A program made the position numbers and the translations under genes. Shown here one piece after another: positions 15,105-22,789 of a DNA stretch of 24,311 nt; the stretch's first letter is position 1; every line of letters begins with the position of its first letter. Where the stretch lies: contig CALFLJ010000095.1 of assembly GCA_937880335.1 (NCBI GenBank), positions 1 to 24,311 of the forward strand, read 5' to 3'. The notes beneath the pieces were generated by a model that did not search any database, was not told where the DNA came from, and saw only the letters and a list, made by a program, of their open reading frames with translations. The stretch comes from an uncultured Succinatimonas sp. GTDB lineage: Bacteria; Pseudomonadota; Gammaproteobacteria; Enterobacterales; Succinivibrionaceae.

Positions 15105-15818
15105 TTAGGCGATGATATTAAGTTTGCTCGATAAATTTTCGTTATGGTCAGACTCTTTATAGGTAGAGTTGAGAAGCTCACGACGCGCTTCCATCATTTT
15201 TTCCCTGGCTTGAGCTGCAACGTTTCTATCAGCTGATGAAGGTTCTGCAGGGGCATTGGCAGCTGTAATAACCTGCTGCATTTTTTTTATTGTTTTCTCA
15301 GGTGTTTTATCTTCTGATATATCTATGTTTACATGACCATCAGTAGCATAGCGTTTACCATCAGGTCCTTGGGTGTATTCGTAAATTGGGCTTGAGGCAT
15401 AGCTTCCGCCGGCATTCTTGTGTGCCATTTCATGGATTCTAACCTCTTCATCTCTTTTTTTTAGTTCATCAATTTTCTTTTGATCTTTCTCAGATAAAGG
15501 CTCTCCGTTAGCCCCCTTCTTTTCTGTTACATCTTGTTTCTTTTCTTTATTATCTTCAGTTTCTTCTGATTTTGTTATAAGAGATGATAGAGCGTTTGTT
15601 TTATTTGAGTGAAGATAGGCTTCTTTTGCCTTTATGTGATTTTTGCTAAAAGGCAGTAGGGATTTATCTTCTGATTTTTTAATTCTAATTGAATTTATGA
15701 CATCAGAGGATGAGGATTCTGTTTTGTCTGTAAGATTTTTTTGAGCATAGTTATCCAAAGCAGCAAAGCTACTTTCTGTAAGTCTTGGATACAGCAAATT
15801 TGTTGAAACTACACTCAT
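15105..15818 (-). CDS. SprA-related putative metalloprotease
   Basis: A 237-residue protein of the SprA-related / CJM1_0395-type putative metalloprotease family. The conserved C-terminal half carries the zinc motif HEMAH (129-133) in VRIHEMAHKNAGGSYASSP, then YTQGPDGKRYATDGHVNID and the family tail APAEPSSADRNVAAQA (about 194-209). The N-terminal 110 residues are low in hydrophobicity, rich in Lys, Glu and Ser, and probably disordered. There is no signal peptide, so it is likely cytoplasmic or exported by another route. Length fits the family's short members. The physiological role is unknown. The start has an AAGGAG ribosome site. A small secreted protein is encoded divergently 183 bases away. 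Confidence 0.85.
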   Translation of the reverse strand: MSVVSTNLLYPRLTESSFAALDNYAQKNLTDKTESSSSDVINSIRIKKSEDKSLLPFSKNHIKAKEAYLHSNKTNALSSLITKSEETEDNKEKKQDVTEKKGANGEPLSEKDQKKIDELKKRDEEVRIHEMAHKNAGGSYASSPIYEYTQGPDGKRYATDGHVNIDISEDKTPEKTIKKMQQVITAANAPAEPSSADRNVAAQAREKMMEARRELLNSTYKESDHNENLSSKLNIIA

Positions 15819-16001
15819 ATTATTCTCCTTAACAAACTTAACGGCAGAGTTTTATATAACTTTAGTAAAATATAAAACACTTTTTAAGATTATTTTAGAG
15901 TTATAATAAGTAAACTAAAGTTTAGATTTTATTGTTAACAACAATGTAACAGAATTAAAAGTAAATAAATTCTACTTAATCAAATAAAGGTTTATAAAAT
16001 T

Positions 16002-16232
16002 ATGAAAAATATTTTATTTATTATTGGTTTTATGTGTTTACAAACGGCAAATGCAGCATATGTAGGAAATTCTGGCGCAAAATATCAATATGATTTAAAT
16101 GATCCATCTGACAGGCTTAATTATTCCGTAGATGTTGATGCAAATATGAGAGATAGCCTTTATAGAAATTCACCAAACGTACAAATGGATCGTCAATTTA
16201 ATCAGAATGGTGGCGGTTACTACGAAGATTAG
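16002..16232 (+). CDS. Small secreted protein of unknown function
   Basis: A 76-residue protein. Residues 1-18 form a Sec signal peptide (MKN, hydrophobic core, TANA), so the mature product of about 57 residues would be periplasmic or surface-associated. The mature part is polar, rich in Asn, Asp and Tyr: KYQYDLNDPSDRLNYSVD, a NMRDSLY segment and a C-terminal GGGYY. I recall similar small exported proteins in other proteobacteria but know no function. No Cys or lipobox is present. A perfect terminator starts right after the stop codon, so this is a short single-gene transcript, which supports it being a real gene. Confidence 0.75.
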   Translation: MKNILFIIGFMCLQTANAAYVGNSGAKYQYDLNDPSDRLNYSVDVDANMRDSLYRNSPNVQMDRQFNQNGGGYYED

Positions 16233-16266
16233 TTATGTTTAAGCCTGTTTAAAGGCTTAAACATAA
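16233..16266 (+). terminator. Terminator of the small secreted protein gene
   Basis: A perfect 14-bp stem (16233-16246 with 16253-16266) with a 6-base loop begins at the base after the stop codon. The tail GCTTATTCTTT is T-rich. The near-symmetry could let it work on both strands. Confidence 0.75.
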
Positions 16267-16789
16267 GCTTATTCTTTAAACTTTGAGTTTGGATGAAACT
16301 TGTTCTTTCTAATAAAATCTAAATTTCTTTTTCCTTGAGTTTAAAATAGATCTTATTTTGATCTATTTCTTATCAAAAAAAATACAAAATTCCCTTATAA
16401 AGAAATAAAAATACCTTTTTTTCTCTTTATATGATAATTGTTTGTATATATTTCCCATTAATATTGAGTGATCTTTGAAAGATTATTTAACCTATTTGCG
16501 CTTTGCTTTTTCAAAAATTGATCAATAAATTCTGAATAATAAATAATCCCGTTCTATATAAAATATATATTAAACAATAAATTAACATAAATAGTCGTAA
16601 TTTATGTCTAACTTAATAAAATTATGATTTGGGTCTTATTTTTAATAATATAAGCATAATATTATCAAATAATGATCAAAATATAAGAAATTGATCACAA
16701 TATGAAGGAAGATTTTTACCTAAAATTTAAAAAAAACAGAGTTACAGCTCTTTTTATTTATTTTGTTCTTAAATGAGGTCAGGGTAAAA
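16267..16789. other. AT-rich upstream region of the second TRAP operon
   Basis: A 523-base region without a gene. It holds an inverted repeat AAATAGATC/GATCTATTT (16344-16352 and 16360-16368, 7-base spacer) and three TGATCA motifs listed separately. The operon promoter should be here, but so many AT-rich hexamers are present that I cannot choose one. Confidence 0.5.
16519..16697. promoter_or_regulatory. Three TGATCA palindromes upstream of the second TRAP operon
   Basis: TGATCA occurs at 16519-16524 (within TTGATCAA), 16673-16678 and 16692-16697; the last two are 19 bases apart, nearly two helical turns. They could be half-sites or sites of a regulator of the operon that starts at 16790. In AT-rich DNA this is only suggestive. 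Confidence 0.25.
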
Positions 16790-17296
16790 ATGAAACTTTT
16801 AAGGTGGTTAGACAAGTATTTTGAGGAGAGTTTAATGCTCATCCTGCTTGCCTTAATGGTTATGGTTATGGGATTGCAGGTGTTTATGCGTTATGTAATG
16901 CAAAGTTCCTTAGCCTGGCCTGAGGAAAGTACCAGATATATGTTTATTTGGTTTGTCTTTCTAGGTATAAGCTACGGCATTCGTAATGATATCCATATAA
17001 GAGTAAACCTGCTTGAAACTTTCTTTCCAAAATTAACCAAAGGGTTGAACATTATTCAGGATTTAGTCTTCTTTGCTTTCTTAGCTTATCTTGTAAATCC
17101 TTCATGCGCAATTATTAAACTTATTTATAACAGTCAACAGCACTCCCCAGCCATGCAAGTTCCCATGGTCTTTGTCTATTTATCACTGTTTTTAGGTGTT
17201 TATTTAGGTCTTTTCAGAATGGTTCAGAAGTACTACCTGATTTTTACAGGTAAATATCAGGTTGAAGACAATGATGAGAATGGAGTTTTAGGTTAA
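16790..17296 (+). CDS. dctQ: TRAP transporter small permease DctQ (second system)
   Basis: A 168-residue inner-membrane protein with four helices, the small TRAP subunit. It shares with the first DctQ the segment GLQVFMRYVMQSSLAWPEES followed by TRYMFIWFVFLGISYG. A TTG at 16763 in the same frame would add nine residues, but the ATG at 16790 is preferred: AGGG stands at the right distance upstream, and the protein then begins MKLLRWLDKYFEE, aligning with MKLLKLLDEYLEM of the paralogue. The stop is 2 bases from the dctM start, so translation is probably coupled. First gene of the rightward catabolic operon. Confidence 0.93.
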   Translation: MKLLRWLDKYFEESLMLILLALMVMVMGLQVFMRYVMQSSLAWPEESTRYMFIWFVFLGISYGIRNDIHIRVNLLETFFPKLTKGLNIIQDLVFFAFLAYLVNPSCAIIKLIYNSQQHSPAMQVPMVFVYLSLFLGVYLGLFRMVQKYYLIFTGKYQVEDNDENGVLG

Positions 17297-17298
17297 TT

Positions 17299-18585
17299 AT
17301 GGTTTTTGCAGTATTTTTAGCTTTTATTGTCACCTTATTTATAGGTGTGCCAATTGCAGTTGGTGTAGGTACAAGTGCACTTATGGCATCTTTTGTAAAT
17401 CCTGCTTTCCCGGCTAATGCATCATTTGTCTTTAGAAATATGATCACAGCATTAGACACCTATGTGTTACTAGCTGTACCTATGTTTATTCTCTCAGGTG
17501 TCATTATGGCCAAAGGGGGTATATCTAAGAAGTTATTTAATTTCTTTGCATATTTTGTGGGGGATAAGACTGCAGGTCTTCCATGTACTGTAATTATTAC
17601 CTGCCTTTTCTATGGTGCAATTTCAGGTTCAGGTCCTGCAACGGTAGCTGCCGTAGGATCAATGTCCATCCCGCTATTGGTTCGCTTAGGTTATAACCGT
17701 AACTTTGTTACATCCATGGTAGCTGTAGCAGGTGGTCTTGGTGTGATTATCCCTCCATCTATTCCTTTTATTATCTATGGTTTATCTGCAAATGTATCAG
17801 TAGGAAAGTTATTTATTGCAGGTGTGCTACCTGGTCTTCTAATTGGTCTTTTTATGATGTGTTATGCCTATTATTACTGCAAAAGACATGGTGAGGATAA
17901 GGTAAAACTTAAGGCTAACGTTGACGAGTTACGCTCTCAAGGCTTCTTTGGTTTATTAAAAGATTCTTTTTGGGCGTTACTTACCCCTGTGTTTATTTTA
18001 GGTGGAATTTACGGAGGAATTGTTACCCCAACTGAGGCTGCTGATATTTCTGTAATTTATGCCTTAATCATCTCAATTTTTATCTATAAGAGTTTTAAGT
18101 GGTCTGATTTGCCCGCTGCATTAAGAGAAACAGCTAGAACTGCAGCTCCTGTAATGTTGATTGTATCAACTGCAACCGTATTTGGTCGTGTTCTAACTAT
18201 GATGCATACCCCTCAGGATATTGCTTCCTTTGTGAGTGACACCTTTACCTCAAAATTAGCACTCTTATTTATTATCAATCTGTTCTTACTCTTTGTAGGA
18301 ATGATTATGGATACCACACCAGCAATTTTGATCCTTGCTCCGATCTTCTTACCAATTGCCACAGGTTTAGGAATTGATCCTATCCACTTTGGTGTGATTA
18401 TGGTTGTAAACCTTGCTATAGGATTTGTTACCCCTCCTATTGGAGTAAATCTGTTTGTAGCAAGTTCTATGACAAAATTACCGATTTTTGCTATCGCAAG
18501 ACATGCAGTGCCATTCATTATTTCCTTCATCTTGGCACTCGTATTTATAACCCTATTCCCTCAAATTAGTTTGGCCTTAGTTTAA
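17299..18585 (+). CDS. dctM: TRAP transporter large permease DctM (second system)
   Basis: A 428-residue inner-membrane transport subunit of the TRAP system. It has the DctM hallmarks AISGSGPATVAAVGSMSIP and GVIIPPSIPFIIYG in the first half and DTTPAILILAPIFLPIA and NLAIGFVTPPIGVNLFVASS in the second. Its length and these blocks closely match the first DctM (3097-4374), so the two arose by duplication or by repeated acquisition from one subfamily. It follows dctQ by 2 bases. Unlike in the first operon, dctP does not come next: a dehydrogenase gene lies between them. Confidence 0.95.
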   Translation: MVFAVFLAFIVTLFIGVPIAVGVGTSALMASFVNPAFPANASFVFRNMITALDTYVLLAVPMFILSGVIMAKGGISKKLFNFFAYFVGDKTAGLPCTVIITCLFYGAISGSGPATVAAVGSMSIPLLVRLGYNRNFVTSMVAVAGGLGVIIPPSIPFIIYGLSANVSVGKLFIAGVLPGLLIGLFMMCYAYYYCKRHGEDKVKLKANVDELRSQGFFGLLKDSFWALLTPVFILGGIYGGIVTPTEAADISVIYALIISIFIYKSFKWSDLPAALRETARTAAPVMLIVSTATVFGRVLTMMHTPQDIASFVSDTFTSKLALLFIINLFLLFVGMIMDTTPAILILAPIFLPIATGLGIDPIHFGVIMVVNLAIGFVTPPIGVNLFVASSMTKLPIFAIARHAVPFIISFILALVFITLFPQISLALV

Positions 18586-18607
18586 AAGAGACCTTATAGG
18601 AGATTTT

Positions 18608-19585
18608 ATGAAAAAGTTTGTAATGCTTGATGCACATACCTTACCTGAGGCTGATTATCATCAGGAAAAAGAAATACTAGAAGGTCAAGTTCAGTGTGTA
18701 ATTGCCAATTGCAAATCTTTAGATGATATCAAAAGAGAGGCTTTTGATGCTGATTATATAGGTGTTGTTTATCAGAAAATTACCGATGAGGTTTTAGATC
18801 TGATGCCTAATCTTAAGCTCATCGTAAGATACGGTATAGGCTATGATGTTGTGGATGTTGATGCATGTTCAAAACGCAATATTTTAGTTTGTAACATCCC
18901 AACTTACTGTATTGAAGACGTTGCAACCCATGCCGCTGCTTTAATGTTAGATGTAGTAAGAAAGGTTACCATGTACGATCGTGAGATTAAAGATGGTAAT
19001 TGGGATGTAAGCTATGGCTATGACAATCATCGTCTAAGTGCGCAGACTGTTGGACTTATTGGTTTTGGTAACATTGCCCAAAAACTTTGTACATATCTAA
19101 AAGTATTTGGTAGCAATATTATTGCCTATGATCCATTTTTAGATGACAGTGTCTTTGAAAAGTATGAAGTTAAAAAAGTAAGCTTAGATGAGATTTTCTC
19201 ATTATCCGATATCATTTCATTGCACTGTGCATGCACACCTCAAACTAAGCACATCATAAACAAAGACAATATCTGTAAGTTAAAAGATGGCGTCTTATTA
19301 GTTAATACCTCTCGCGGAGCCTTGGTAGAAAACCAGGCTTTAATTGAAGCTTTAAAGTCAGGCAAGATTGCAGCTGCAGGCCTTGATGTAAATGAAGATG
19401 AACCAATTAAAGATAATTCTCATCCGCTTTTATCCTTAAAGAATTTAGTTATAACCCCCCATAGTGCCTATAACTCAGTTGAGGCCTCAGATGAGCAGCA
19501 TAAAGACGCAGCTAAGACTGTTTTAAATGTTGATAGGGGGGAGATCCCGTTTAATTGTGTAAATAAAAAATTCTTAAACATCTAA
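18608..19585 (+). CDS. D-isomer-specific 2-hydroxyacid dehydrogenase (phosphoglycerate dehydrogenase-like)
   Basis: A 325-residue cytoplasmic NAD(P)-dependent dehydrogenase that interconverts 2-hydroxy and 2-oxo acids. The inserted Rossmann domain shows GLIGFGNIAQKL (149-160) with an acidic residue D175 after the second strand (AYDPF), favouring NAD+. The catalytic trio is complete: R236 (TSRGALV), E265 (NEDEP) and H285 (TPHSAYNS). It lacks the ACT domain of SerA, so it is not a serine pathway enzyme by default. An AGGAG ribosome site precedes the start; dctP follows 11 bases after the stop. Its place between dctM and dctP ties it to the imported acid or to a breakdown product such as a 2-oxo acid. 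Confidence 0.85.
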   Translation: MKKFVMLDAHTLPEADYHQEKEILEGQVQCVIANCKSLDDIKREAFDADYIGVVYQKITDEVLDLMPNLKLIVRYGIGYDVVDVDACSKRNILVCNIPTYCIEDVATHAAALMLDVVRKVTMYDREIKDGNWDVSYGYDNHRLSAQTVGLIGFGNIAQKLCTYLKVFGSNIIAYDPFLDDSVFEKYEVKKVSLDEIFSLSDIISLHCACTPQTKHIINKDNICKLKDGVLLVNTSRGALVENQALIEALKSGKIAAAGLDVNEDEPIKDNSHPLLSLKNLVITPHSAYNSVEASDEQHKDAAKTVLNVDRGEIPFNCVNKKFLNI

Positions 19586-19596
19586 GGAGAAATATT

Positions 19597-20592
19597 ATGA
19601 AAAATACTAAGATTGCCATGGCTTTAGCTTTATGTCTTTCAAGTACCTGTTTTTTGGTAAGTAACGCAAATGCAGCTGAGGTTTACTTATCTGCAGCTCA
19701 TAGTGTATCTGAGGCATCAACTCAGCAGGTAACTATGTTAGCTATGCAAAAAAAATTAGCAGAACTATCAGGAGGAGACATTGAGCTTTCTATTTTCCCT
19801 AATGGTCAAATGGGTGGTGATCGTGAGTTAACTGAAGGTGTTCAGGCTGGTAACTTAACTATTACAACCTCATCACCTGCCCCTCAAGCTAACTTTGTTC
19901 CGAGTGCATCAATTTTCGATCTGCCTTTTGCATTCCCAAATATTGATGCTATCGATAAGTCATTTAAAAATCCAGAGTTTATCAAAGCATTAAATGCTAA
20001 GTATGAGAAGGCTGGATTGCGTCTTTTAGGTATTTCAAACTTAGGTTTCAGACAGACAAGTTGTAACTTTGAAATTAACTCTCTTGATGACTTAAAGGGA
20101 TTTACTATCCGTACCATGGAAAACAAAAACCACATTGAAATGTGGCGCATGTTAGGTGCTAACCCAACTCCTATTGCAATGAACGAACTTTATACCGCCT
20201 TGCAACAGGGTACTTGTGATGGTGAGGAAAACTCTTATGAGATTATCTACACCTCCAAGTTATATGAGCAGCAAAAGTATATTAACGAAACAAATCACAT
20301 ACCACACTGCCTAACTTGGATCATGAATAAAGCAGCCTATGATGCTTTAACTGATGAGCAAAAGAAGATGGTAGATGAGGCATCAGCCTATGCCATTGCC
20401 GAAGGTGAGAAATATATACGCTCAAAAGATCAGGAGTATATGGATAAGATTTCAGCTGCAGGCGTAACTATCCACAAACTCTCTCCTGAGGATCTGGCCA
20501 CTTTTAAGGATAAAGCCAGTGCTATGTATCCTTCAATTAAGGAGCAAGTCGCACCAGCTGTATTTGATACATATACCCAAAATATAAAGTAA
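19597..20592 (+). CDS. dctP: TRAP transporter substrate-binding protein DctP (second system)
   Basis: A 331-residue periplasmic TRAP receptor. A Sec signal peptide spans about residues 1-26 (ends SNANA, mature start AEVYL). Substrate-clamp arginines are R152 (GFR) and R172 (TIRTMEN), followed by NPTPIAMNELYTALQQGT, the same pattern as the first DctP. The neighbouring dehydratase and aldolase suggest an aldonate or related hydroxy acid as ligand. It has an AAGGAG ribosome site 11 bases from the previous stop and is followed by a strong hairpin, which should raise its share of the operon mRNA, as fits a receptor needed in excess. Confidence 0.93.
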   Translation: MKNTKIAMALALCLSSTCFLVSNANAAEVYLSAAHSVSEASTQQVTMLAMQKKLAELSGGDIELSIFPNGQMGGDRELTEGVQAGNLTITTSSPAPQANFVPSASIFDLPFAFPNIDAIDKSFKNPEFIKALNAKYEKAGLRLLGISNLGFRQTSCNFEINSLDDLKGFTIRTMENKNHIEMWRMLGANPTPIAMNELYTALQQGTCDGEENSYEIIYTSKLYEQQKYINETNHIPHCLTWIMNKAAYDALTDEQKKMVDEASAYAIAEGEKYIRSKDQEYMDKISAAGVTIHKLSPEDLATFKDKASAMYPSIKEQVAPAVFDTYTQNIK

Positions 20593-20604
20593 TTATGCAA
20601 TAAG

Positions 20605-20625
20605 GCAGGGGCTTTAAGCCCCTGC
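20605..20625 (+). promoter_or_regulatory. Intercistronic GC-rich hairpin after dctP (second TRAP operon)
   Basis: A perfect 8-bp stem, GCAGGGGC (20605-20612) with GCCCCTGC (20618-20625), lies between dctP and the kinase. No T-run follows, only an A-rich stretch and then the kinase ribosome site, so an mRNA-stabilising or partial-attenuation role is more likely than full termination. The stem differs by one base pair from that at 2030-2049. Confidence 0.6.
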
Positions 20626-20649
20626 AACAGATCTAAAAAGGAGTTGCTC

Positions 20650-21984
20650 ATGAACTTGTTTATTGCTGTAGACATAGGCTCAAGTTTTGTAAAGGCTGCA
20701 TTATTTGACCTTGATAATGACAGAATTTTAGAGCAAATAAAGCTGAAATCTCCTGCTAAAGAAAAATTAGATGATCCGAATAAATATGAGGTCAAAGCAA
20801 ATTTATATTTAGATTTGGTAAAGCAAATTTTGGATGAATTTACAACCAAATACCAGTCTATTAAAGGTTTACTTCTTTCAACTCAGCAGCATGGATTCAT
20901 ATATGACTATGGTGAGGAGTGCAAGTATATTTCCTGGCAAGATCAAAGATGTATTGAAATTGCAGAGGATAATATTTCCTATCTTGATAAACTAAAAAAG
21001 ATTATTCCCAAAGAGTACATGGTTTTATGTGGTGTTGATTTCAAACCCTCTTTAGGTCTAAGTAATCTTTATACCTTATTATCAGCAGATCCTAACATAA
21101 AAAGAGATGGCGAGCTTTATACATTAGGATCATACATTTATAAGCATTTAATTGGAAAAAATACAGCACATCCGCAGAATTTAACTCAGCTTGGTATCTA
21201 TAAGGTTCAAGAAAAAGAGTATCACAAAGAATTACTAGAGGCTTTAGATCTTAAATATATTAAGCTTCCAGATATAGCCTACGAGGACACTGATGTAATA
21301 GGTGAGTACTCCATAAATGGTCAAATTATTAAGGTTTACCCTGATTTTGGTGATGTTCAAATCTCAGCTTTAGGTGCAGGTCTACCCTATGATGGTGCTC
21401 TTATAAATATTGCAACAGCAGCTCAGGTACTAGTTCCAACTAAGGATTTTGTTACAGGAGTTTTTGAGACTAGACCTTATTTTGATAATACCTATATAAA
21501 GGTTATCTCAAATATGCCGGCTGGCCGTAATGTTGATGTCTTCGTCAATTCCATAGTGCAGATGATGCTTGATATCTATGGTATTAAGATTGAACCTGGA
21601 TTTGTTTTTGAGCAAATCCATAGACTATTAGGCAAATCTTATCAAAGCTCTTTAACCATTGACCCTCGCGTTTATGCCACAGGCGACCATGTGGATGGAG
21701 GTTCAATTTCAGGTATTACCAATAATAATTTCACTATTGAAAATCTTTTTAGATCTTTATTTAAATCTATGGCTCATCGTTATATTGAAACGATAGGTAG
21801 TTTATGTGATTTGGATAAGCTCTCTAAGATTGTGTGTGCCGGCGGAGTGTCATGGCGTTTGCCTGAACTTATAGATGAAATAAAAGCATTTGCCAAATGT
21901 CCCTGTGTTCTATCTTCAATGGAAGATGAGGCTTTAAACGGCATGCTGTTAGTAGCAAAAAAATGCTTCTTAGCAAATAAATAA
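20650..21984 (+). CDS. FGGY-family carbohydrate kinase, sedoheptulokinase-like
   Basis: A 444-residue ATP-dependent sugar kinase of the FGGY family. Motifs: phosphate-1 loop AVDIGSSFVKAALFD (6-20, D8), STQQHGF (77-83), SWQDQRC (95-101), catalytic-base region YPDFGDVQ with D235, and the adenosine-side AGGVSWRLPEL near the C-terminus. SWQDQRC and FGDVQ followed by NIATAAQ resemble sedoheptulokinases more than xylulo- or glycerol kinases, so a ketose is a plausible substrate. An in-frame TTG at 20644 could start it, but the ATG at 20650 follows AAGGAG (20638-20643) with ideal spacing. A ketose kinase is unexpected beside a dehydratase/aldolase pair, so its step in the pathway is unclear. Confidence 0.82.
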   Translation: MNLFIAVDIGSSFVKAALFDLDNDRILEQIKLKSPAKEKLDDPNKYEVKANLYLDLVKQILDEFTTKYQSIKGLLLSTQQHGFIYDYGEECKYISWQDQRCIEIAEDNISYLDKLKKIIPKEYMVLCGVDFKPSLGLSNLYTLLSADPNIKRDGELYTLGSYIYKHLIGKNTAHPQNLTQLGIYKVQEKEYHKELLEALDLKYIKLPDIAYEDTDVIGEYSINGQIIKVYPDFGDVQISALGAGLPYDGALINIATAAQVLVPTKDFVTGVFETRPYFDNTYIKVISNMPAGRNVDVFVNSIVQMMLDIYGIKIEPGFVFEQIHRLLGKSYQSSLTIDPRVYATGDHVDGGSISGITNNNFTIENLFRSLFKSMAHRYIETIGSLCDLDKLSKIVCAGGVSWRLPELIDEIKAFAKCPCVLSSMEDEALNGMLLVAKKCFLANK

Positions 21985-22008
21985 TTTATGCTCATAAGGA
22001 AATCTCAA

Positions 22009-22770
22009 ATGAACTCTTTAAAAGAAAAACTTATAAATAGAGAAATGGTTTTAGGCACAATGCTTTCTGAAATCTATACTCCAAATATTGTGCGCATGTT
22101 TGCCCTATCTAAATTTGAATATCTATTTGTAGATTGTGAGCATGGTTATTTTGATTTCTCAGAGTTAGCAAATATTGCAGCTGTAGGTCGTGGCTTTGGC
22201 ATGAATATTATTGTCAGAGTCCCTTCTGTTCAGCGTGAGTTTATAACAAAAATTCTAGATATTGGTGTGGATGGCTTATTACTGCCGCAAATTGATAATC
22301 AGGATCTGGCAAAGGAAGCTGTAATGCTTTCAAAGTATGTTCCTGAGGGTAAAAGAGGAATTTCTACAACCAGAGCTCATACAAATTATCACGTTTCATC
22401 TGTAGCTGAGTATGCAAAAGAGGCAAATAAGAACTTAATTTTACTTGCCCAGATTGAATCTCAGGAAGGTCTTAAAAACGTAAATGAAATTGTTGCAACT
22501 CCTGGCATTGACGGCATTATTGTAGGCCCCAATGATATGGCTGGAGATTTTAATACACCGGGCGAGACTTTTTCTTTAGCTATGCAGGAGAGAATAAAAA
22601 CTGTAATTGCAGCATGTAAAAAAGCTCAAAAACCATGTGGTATTGTTGACTCAAATGCCGAACGTCTTAAGTTCTGGCAAAAAGAAGGTATGAGCATTTT
22701 CTGTATAGGAAGCGAGATACATCTGCTCTTATCAGGAACAAAAAATATGATTAATTCTTTCTTAAACTAG
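22009..22770 (+). CDS. HpcH/HpaI family class II aldolase
   Basis: A 253-residue metal-dependent aldolase that cleaves 2-keto-3-deoxy (or 2-keto-4-hydroxy) acids to pyruvate and an aldehyde. Active-site residues of HpaI are present at matching positions: H45 (DCEHG), R70 (IIVRVP), metal ligands E150 (AQIES) and D176 (GPNDMAG). A start at 21988 would add seven residues; the ATG at 22009 is preferred because AAGGA (21996-22000) stands at proper distance and the family usually begins NSLKEKL. It lies 24 bases after the kinase and 19 before the dehydratase, whose keto-deoxy product would be its natural substrate. Confidence 0.88.
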   Translation: MNSLKEKLINREMVLGTMLSEIYTPNIVRMFALSKFEYLFVDCEHGYFDFSELANIAAVGRGFGMNIIVRVPSVQREFITKILDIGVDGLLLPQIDNQDLAKEAVMLSKYVPEGKRGISTTRAHTNYHVSSVAEYAKEANKNLILLAQIESQEGLKNVNEIVATPGIDGIIVGPNDMAGDFNTPGETFSLAMQERIKTVIAACKKAQKPCGIVDSNAERLKFWQKEGMSIFCIGSEIHLLLSGTKNMINSFLN

Positions 22771-22789
22771 GCAACATAGGTTTGATGCT

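Noticed and set aside
16763..16789. TTG start for the second DctQ
   Set aside because: The ATG at 16790 has a better ribosome site and aligns with the start of the paralogue.
20605..20625. Terminator ending the second TRAP operon after dctP
   Set aside because: No U-tract, and the kinase ribosome site follows within 20 bases on the same strand.
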